Assembly: GCA_910588215.1 (NCBI GenBank)
Contig: CAJUQJ010000009.1
Location: forward strand, 1 to 64,000
Length of the DNA stretch: 64,000 bases
Direction of reading: 5' to 3'
Origin: an uncultured Lachnospiraceae bacterium
Lineage (GTDB): Bacteria; Bacillota; Clostridia; Lachnospirales; Lachnospiraceae
Positions within the stretch are counted from its first letter, which is position 1. Each line of letters opens with the position of its first letter. Both the position numbers and the translations under genes were made by a program. The notes beneath the pieces are model-generated. The model did no database searches. It worked only from the letters and a program-made list of their open reading frames with translations, and was not told where the DNA came from. Below, one piece after another: positions 59,163 through 64,000 of the stretch.

Positions 59163-60689
59163 CTATTCACGGCCCAGACGCCGCTCATAGTAACGCTCTT
59201 CCTTCTCCCAGCCATATGCACACTTGACCGCCCTGCTCCAGCCCCTCACCATGGCCTGTCGCTCTTCTTCCGAAATCTCCGGCACGAACTCTCTGTCGAT
59301 GGCCCAGTTCTTTACCACATCTTCCTTACTTGCCCAATAGCCTACCGCCAGCCCGGCCAGATAAGCCGCTCCCATGGCAGTAGTCTCCACGCACTTCGGC
59401 CGGTTGACCGGCGCGCCGCTGATGTTCGCCTGCTGCTGCATCAGGAAGTTGTTGGCGCTGGCGCCTCCGTCCACTTTCAGCGCAGACAGCCGGATGGAAG
59501 AATCTGCCTCCATCGCCGCCAGCACATCATTAACTTGATATGCCAGGGAGTCCAGTGTAGCCCTGATGATATGATATTTGTTGACACCGCGAGTGATGCC
59601 CACGATCGTTCCTCTTGCATACTGATCCCAATGGGGCGCCCCCAGCCCCGTAAAGGCAGGCACTACATAACAGCCGTTCGTATCCGTTACCTTCTTCGCC
59701 ATATACTCCGAATCCTGAGCGGAATCGATCAGCCGCATCTCATCCCGCAGCCACTGGATGGCCGCCCCGGCAACGAAGATAGACCCTTCCAGCGCATAAG
59801 TGACCTTCCCGTCCAATCCCCAGGCGATGGTCGTCACCAGGCCGTTATGAGAAAAGACCGGCTTATCGCCTGTATTCATCAACAGGAAACATCCTGTTCC
59901 ATAGGTGTTCTTCGCCTCGCCCGGCTTAAAGCAGGTCTGTCCGAACAGTGCCGCCTGCTGGTCGCCTGCCGCTCCGCCGATGGGGATCGGCCCGCCGAAA
60001 AAGCCCGGATCCGCCTCTCCGTAGACGCAGCTCGACGGTTTCACCTCCGGCAGCATACACTTCGGGATCTGTAACTCCTGCAGGATCTCGTCATCCCATG
60101 TCAAAGTATTGATATTAAAAAGCATAGTGCGGGAGGCATTGGAATAATCCGTCACATGTACGTCTCCCCTGGTCAGCTTCCAGATCAGCCACGTCTCCAC
60201 CGTTCCGAACAACAGTTCACCTCTTTCCGCCTTCTGTCTTGCTCCCTCCACATTGTCCAAAATCCATTTGATCTTCGTCGCCGAAAAGTAAGCATCGATC
60301 ACAAGTCCCGTCTTTTCTCGGAATTTATCTGTCAGCCCCTTATCTTTCAGGCTGTCCGCATACTCTGATGTGCGCCGGCACTGCCACACGATCGCATTGT
60401 GGATCGGACTGCCGGTCTTCTTGTCCCATACCACCACCGTCTCCCGCTGGTTCGTGATCCCGATCGCCGCGATATCCGCCGCCGTGGCATTAATATTCGC
60501 CATCGCCTGCTGCGCCACCTCATACTGCGTAGACCAGATCTCGTCGGCGTCATGCTCCACCCAGCCCGGTCTTGGAAAATACTGCGTAAACTCCTTCTGC
60601 GCCACACTGCACATATCCCCCCGCTCGTTGAACAGGATGCAGCGATTGCTGGTGGTTCCCGCGTCCAACGCCATTATGTATTTTGCCAT
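59163..60689 (-). CDS. glpK: Glycerol kinase
   Basis: This 508-residue FGGY kinase phosphorylates glycerol to glycerol-3-phosphate. Motifs are YIMALDAGTTSNRCILF (ATP phosphate loop), WVEHDADEIW, ITNQRETVVVWDK, YFSATKIKWIL, FGTVETWLIWKL, and LKVDGGASANNFLMQQQANI. ATG 60689 with AAGGAGG is chosen over an in-frame start at 60737. It is the first gene of the glp operon, and the GlpA-like, GlpB-like and DUF1667 genes follow. No glpF permease is adjacent. Confidence 0.97.
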   Translation of the reverse strand: MAKYIMALDAGTTSNRCILFNERGDMCSVAQKEFTQYFPRPGWVEHDADEIWSTQYEVAQQAMANINATAADIAAIGITNQRETVVVWDKKTGSPIHNAIVWQCRRTSEYADSLKDKGLTDKFREKTGLVIDAYFSATKIKWILDNVEGARQKAERGELLFGTVETWLIWKLTRGDVHVTDYSNASRTMLFNINTLTWDDEILQELQIPKCMLPEVKPSSCVYGEADPGFFGGPIPIGGAAGDQQAALFGQTCFKPGEAKNTYGTGCFLLMNTGDKPVFSHNGLVTTIAWGLDGKVTYALEGSIFVAGAAIQWLRDEMRLIDSAQDSEYMAKKVTDTNGCYVVPAFTGLGAPHWDQYARGTIVGITRGVNKYHIIRATLDSLAYQVNDVLAAMEADSSIRLSALKVDGGASANNFLMQQQANISGAPVNRPKCVETTAMGAAYLAGLAVGYWASKEDVVKNWAIDREFVPEISEEERQAMVRGWSRAVKCAYGWEKEERYYERRLGRE

Positions 60690-60794
60690 ACTGTCCCTCC
60701 TTAAAAATGTCTTTTGTAGTATTTTCTGAAAAATCACCCCATACCACTACTATAATCCTTTTTATCTTATGCTCCATCATAATTTAATGAAAAT

Positions 60795-61376
60795 TCACAG
60801 TTGATATTCTCTAAGATCCAATTCCAGATCTTCATAGATCCCTGCCCTGATCTGCCCGGAAAAGGAATGCAGCACGGGTCCTTCCTTCTTCTCCAATCCA
60901 TACACCGTGACGCTCTTCTGCAAAGGATCAACGATCCAGTATTCTCGAACTCCTGCCTTCTCATATAGATTGAGTTTCTTCACATAGTCTGTATATTTGC
61001 TGGCCGGCGAAACGATCTCTATGACCCAGTCCGGCGCTCCGTGACATCCCTTCTCATCCAGCCTGCTCTCATCACAGATTACCGAAATATCCGGCTCCAC
61101 ATAATTGCGGTCATCGTTCAGCACATAGACTGCAAACGGAGCCGGCAGCACGCGGCACTTTCCTCCATGCTCCATAATGTATGATCCGATCTTCATCGTA
61201 AACCAACTGAGCATGTCCTGATGGGTCAGCGTCGGCGAGGCCATACTATACATCTCACCATCGATCAGTTCCGCCCGCTCCCCTTCCGGAAGTCTTTCAA
61301 TGTCTTCCACTGTAAAGCTTTGCTTTCCACCTGTTGTCATAAATGATCCATTTCCTCCAATCAAAGCGTGTTCCAT
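60795..61376 (-). CDS. Uma2-family (DUF820) restriction-endonuclease-fold protein
   Basis: This 193-residue protein begins the Uma2 domain at SFTVEDIERLPEGERAELIDGEMY. Catalytic-type residues follow: NYVEPDISVIC (Asp), DWVIEIVSPAS (ExV), then YVKKLNLYEKAGVREYWIVDPLQ. These are PD-(D/E)XK features of Uma2 proteins, common in cyanobacteria and some Firmicutes and of unknown role. ATG 61376 with AAGGAGG is chosen; a second ATG 12 codons in also has GGAGGAAA. It has its own promoter and a 225-nt structured leader. Confidence 0.9.
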   Translation of the reverse strand: MEHALIGGNGSFMTTGGKQSFTVEDIERLPEGERAELIDGEMYSMASPTLTHQDMLSWFTMKIGSYIMEHGGKCRVLPAPFAVYVLNDDRNYVEPDISVICDESRLDEKGCHGAPDWVIEIVSPASKYTDYVKKLNLYEKAGVREYWIVDPLQKSVTVYGLEKKEGPVLHSFSGQIRAGIYEDLELDLREYQL

Positions 61377-61513
61377 AAAAATCCTCCTTTATATTTTGGC
61401 AGAGAATTTCTATTGTCAGCCTGTCCTGCCTGACGCTCTGTAAGATAATGAGCAACAACATAAATAGTTACTTTATACCATTTCCGGCGTCGGTTTCGTA
61501 ATACAGACCACAA

Positions 61514-61563
61514 CAGTCCCTGCCGCTGTTCAATTATTATTGTGAGTAAAGCGGCAGAAACTG
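61514..61563 (-). promoter_or_regulatory. Structured leader hairpin of the Uma2 gene
   Basis: CTGCCGCT and AGCGGCAG (extended by CAG/CTG) enclose an AT-rich loop of about 22 nt. A second small dyad GTGCG-AA-CGCAC is at 61571-61582. Both lie in the leader downstream of the promoter at 61610-61638. Confidence 0.5.
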
Positions 61564-61609
61564 CCTGAATGTGCGAACGCACGTTACATCGATTACTCTT
61601 GTTGAAATT

Positions 61610-61638
61610 ATCATACACCCAAAGTGGCCGGCCGTCAA
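61610..61638 (-). promoter_or_regulatory. Promoter of the Uma2 gene
   Basis: The minus strand reads TTGACG-N17-TATGAT, giving a leader of about 225 nt. Confidence 0.7.
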
Positions 61639-61662
61639 GGAAAATCAGCCGTGAATAATAGC

Positions 61663-62805
61663 TTACACTTCTTTCCCGTCAATAAACACATGCTTCACTT
61701 TCGTGGACACTTCAAAAGGACAACCGTCCGTGATGACCAGATCGGCATCCTTGCCAACTTCAAGCGACCCTACCCGGTCTGCGATCCCCGCATGTCTGGC
61801 TGGATTGATGGTGATCGCCTGCAAGGCCGCAAAGGGATCCATCCCGGCCTGCACCGCCAGCCCCGCGCACAGCGGAAGATATTCCTGCGGGATCACCGGG
61901 GAGTCCGTGATGATGGATACCTGACAGCCCGCAGCCGCCAGCAATCCTGGTGTCGTCCAGCTCTTGTTGCGCAGCTCATACTTGGAAGCGCTGGTCAGAG
62001 TCGGTCCTACCGCCAACGGTACATTCTCCTTCGCCAGTTCCTCCACGATCAGATGTCCTTCCGTCACGTGCTCCAGCGTGATCTTCACACCGAATTCTCT
62101 GGCAATACGGAGTGCTGTGAAAAGATCCTCCGCCGCATGGGCATGAGCCTTTAAGGGCATCTCCCCTTTTATCACCGGGATCAGAGCCTCAAGCTTCATG
62201 TCAAAGGCCGGTTTCTTTGCCGGATCGTCTCCTGCCGCCTCTTTTTTCTCCAGATATTCCCTGGTCTTAAACAACATCTCCCGAAGCAGGGCCGCCGTAC
62301 TCATACGACTGGAATCCTTCTTCTCACGATAGACTCTTTTGGGATTCTCACCGAAGGCACATTTCATGGCCACATTGTCACGCACCACCATGTCCTCCAC
62401 CCTTCTGCCCACCGTCTTGATGGTAACAAAGGTACCACCCAGCACGTTAGCGCTCCCCGGCCCCACGCAGACGCAGGTCACCCCCGCCTCCGCAGCCTTG
62501 GCAAATGCGGCATCCATAGGCTTCACGCCGTCAATCCCCCGCAGTTGCGGACTGACGATATCGTTCAGCTCATTATAATCCATCCCCTCATAACCAATCC
62601 CATAGCCGTCAAGACCGATGTGTCCGTGGGCTTCCACGAAACCAGGATACACATGCAGGCCCTCCGCCTCTATGATCCGAACCCCTTCTTCTGTCTCCAG
62701 ATGTTCGCCGATCGCCTTGATCTTACCGTTCTCCACCAGAATATCGGCCTGATAGGCCTCTTCACGAATAGCGTCGTGGAGCAATCCGTTTCTTACACAT
62801 AACAT
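61663..62805 (-). CDS. Amidohydrolase (imidazolonepropionase/dihydroorotase-like)
   Basis: This 380-residue metal-dependent hydrolase has the first metal motif HVYPGFVEAHGHIGLDG (HxH), a later HAHAAEDLFTALRIA and LEHVTEGHLIVEEL, and the fourth-strand Asp in SIITDSPVIP, then NPARHAGIADRVGSLEVGKDADLVITDG, the composite-domain signature. It is a cytoplasmic enzyme acting on cyclic amides or peptides; the exact substrate is not clear. Monocistronic, with an unusual palindrome-rich upstream region. Confidence 0.88.
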   Translation of the reverse strand: MLCVRNGLLHDAIREEAYQADILVENGKIKAIGEHLETEEGVRIIEAEGLHVYPGFVEAHGHIGLDGYGIGYEGMDYNELNDIVSPQLRGIDGVKPMDAAFAKAAEAGVTCVCVGPGSANVLGGTFVTIKTVGRRVEDMVVRDNVAMKCAFGENPKRVYREKKDSSRMSTAALLREMLFKTREYLEKKEAAGDDPAKKPAFDMKLEALIPVIKGEMPLKAHAHAAEDLFTALRIAREFGVKITLEHVTEGHLIVEELAKENVPLAVGPTLTSASKYELRNKSWTTPGLLAAAGCQVSIITDSPVIPQEYLPLCAGLAVQAGMDPFAALQAITINPARHAGIADRVGSLEVGKDADLVITDGCPFEVSTKVKHVFIDGKEV

Positions 62806-62832
62806 AGTCTTTTCCCTTTCTGCGCTGCTTTT

Positions 62833-62924
62833 GTCTCAACTATGTTGAGACGTCGCATTAAACGAGTTTGTGTCAAGCAACGCGCAGACACAAATCTCGC
62901 GATTGAAAATTTTAATTTTCAATC
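62833..62924. repeat. Three adjacent palindromes upstream of the amidohydrolase
   Basis: GTCTCAAC-tat-GTTGAGAC (62833-62851), TTTGTGTC-N12-GACACAAA extended by CGAG/CTCG (62863-62899), and the perfect GATTGAAAATT-TT-AATTTTCAATC (62901-62924) lie back to back. The 250-nt gap to the transglutaminase gene contains no gene. Confidence 0.8.
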
Positions 62925-63061
62925 TTTACCCTCCTGCTCTTATTCCTGCCGAAGCCATGTGCAAGACTCCCGCAGCGTTATTCTGATTATAACAGAACTT
63001 CGATTCTTTCTGCAATCCATCTTCCCTGCAAAGCAGAAAAAGACCAGTGCTAAGATAAGGC

Positions 63062-64000
63062 CTACACCGTCAGCCTGCACAAGAAGAGCACATACCGCCA
63101 CTTCTTCCGCTCCCGCAGCACCGCCAGCAGTTCCTTTCTCTCCCTGACGGCTGTCTCAAGCATCTCCTGTCCTGCCGCCTTTTCCCCATACAGGATCTCT
63201 TCATAGTCGCTGATGCACTGCAGAGCACACAGGCTCTCTGCACGCTCCCGAAACTCCTGCAGTGTCTCCCCTTCTTCCCTGCGCAGGCCCAGCAGTCCGA
63301 GTGCCCGCAGATTAACGGCGATCTCCATCCGGAACTTCCCCGTCATGTCCAGTCTCCGGTACCGCCTTCTTCTCATCACCTGCTGTAATGCCAGAATGCC
63401 GCTCCCTGTCACGCAGACAGCCAGCACGGCATATCCCAGCACGGCCAGAAGCCGCCAGACTTCCCCGCCTGTTCCTGCGGCTTCCTCCTCCGCAGCCAGA
63501 CTCTCTCCCACGGGTACGGCTTGTGCAGCCCCTGCCGGCTTGTGCGCCGCTTCCCCGTAAGAAACCGGTATGCGCCTGCTCTCCCCCACCGCCCAGGGCG
63601 TATACCGAAGTCCGGCATACCCCGGCGTCGGCTCGAAGGGGATCCAACCCACACCGTCGAAATAGACCTCCGGCCAGGCATGCGCCATATCGCCGTACAC
63701 AGATGCCTCATGCTTCCCCTGTAACGGCACACAGAACCCCTGTACATACCGGGCCGGCATTCCCTGTGCCCTCGCCAGCAGCACAAAAGCCGTGGCGAAG
63801 TGGGTGCAGTACCCTTCCCTGCCCTCCAGCAGAAAATATTCCAGGAATGTCTCCGCATCTTCTATCTTTTCCGGCAGTTTTCGCGGCTGCTTCGTATAAG
63901 TAAAAGAAGCCAGTTCCGCTTCCATCCGCCGCAGGCTTTCCAGCGGATCTTGTGCCCCCGCCGTCAATTCCTCCACATACCGCCGTGTCTCTTCCGAGAG
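63062..64000 (-). CDS. Membrane transglutaminase-like protein (C-terminal part)
   Basis: The frame is open to the right edge, so the N-terminus (usually several TM helices) lies outside. The visible part has the transglutaminase catalytic core: Cys in GREGYCTHFATAFVLLARAQG, MPARYVQGF, His in HAWPEVYFDGVGWIPFEPTPG. A linker, one TM helix (LLAVLGYAVLAVCVTGSGILA), and a cytoplasmic DUF4129-like tail (NLRALGLLGLRREEGETLQEF) follow. Proteins of this type (TgpA-like) are membrane enzymes with an outward-facing catalytic domain; cell-wall or protein crosslinking is inferred. Confidence 0.88.
   Translation of the reverse strand, partial: LSEETRRYVEELTAGAQDPLESLRRMEAELASFTYTKQPRKLPEKIEDAETFLEYFLLEGREGYCTHFATAFVLLARAQGMPARYVQGFCVPLQGKHEASVYGDMAHAWPEVYFDGVGWIPFEPTPGYAGLRYTPWAVGESRRIPVSYGEAAHKPAGAAQAVPVGESLAAEEEAAGTGGEVWRLLAVLGYAVLAVCVTGSGILALQQVMRRRRYRRLDMTGKFRMEIAVNLRALGLLGLRREEGETLQEFRERAESLCALQCISDYEEILYGEKAAGQEMLETAVRERKELLAVLRERKKWRYVLFLCRLTV

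Noticed and set aside
1..64000. tRNA, rRNA and CRISPR arrays
   Set aside because: No cloverleaf-like or rRNA-like stretch and no regularly spaced direct repeats were noticed on either strand.

Overview
The window looks like part of the chromosome of a gut-associated Lachnospiraceae (Clostridium cluster XIVa) bacterium. The reasons are the Firmicutes gene set (MecA, HemZ, BlaRI, MgtC, YtrA-type GntR regulator), strong AGGAGG ribosome binding sites with TTGACA-N17-TATAAT promoters, a bile-salt-hydrolase-type enzyme, and many sensor/ABC antibiotic-response modules. No rRNA, tRNA or CRISPR array was seen. Almost every gene is on the minus strand, so operons read from high to low coordinates.

Region 1 (1-11.4 kb) is AT-rich and looks acquired. 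It holds the start of an XRE regulator, a VanG-type glycopeptide-resistance-like cluster (vanR-vanS-vanW-ligase-hexapeptide acyltransferase-racemase), a lipoprotein plus a 38-residue coupled membrane peptide, a PadR-controlled flavodoxin/SCP2/membrane fusion, a truncated MATE exporter behind an attenuator-like leader, and a decayed IS3-family transposase. The van cluster has no VanXY/VanY peptidase. Its racemase lacks the VanT membrane domain, and a serine-acetyltransferase-like protein occupies the place where VanXY normally lies.

Region 2 (11.4-40.8 kb) is mostly core. It contains hemZ, eno, a MacB-like three-gene export operon with a Met-rich membrane adaptor, a YtrA/GntR-ABC operon, gpmI, a TPR membrane protein, a SprT/YgjP-like metallopeptidase, a DEAD-box helicase, mecA, blaR1-blaI, chemotaxis/signalling genes (MCP, a protein behind a sigma-28-like promoter, a double-receiver protein), a choloylglycine hydrolase, a MATE pump, glnA with a leader peptide, and mgtC.

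Region 3 (41-55.9 kb) is the most striking stretch: three consecutive, unrelated-in-detail modules, each made of response regulator, histidine kinase, ABC ATPase and permease. Module A (41.0-46.1 kb) carries the BceR-type box TTACA-N4-TGTAA in front of both its transporter and its regulator genes. Module B (46.9-50.4 kb) is BcrAB/ABC-2-like with a sensor lacking an extracellular domain. Module C (50.6-55.8 kb) has an almost identical 19-bp direct-repeat site at the same distance from the -10 box in front of both its regulator and transporter genes. With vanRS, that makes four envelope-stress/antibiotic two-component systems in one window.

Region 4 (55.9-64 kb) holds a glycerol/glycerol-3-phosphate operon (glpK, GlpA-like, GlpB-like, DUF1667 protein), a Uma2 nuclease-fold protein with a structured leader, an amidohydrolase behind three adjacent palindromes, and the C-terminal part of a membrane transglutaminase that runs off the window. 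A dispersed ~55-bp repeat occurs in at least three places, once inside the blaR1 reading frame.
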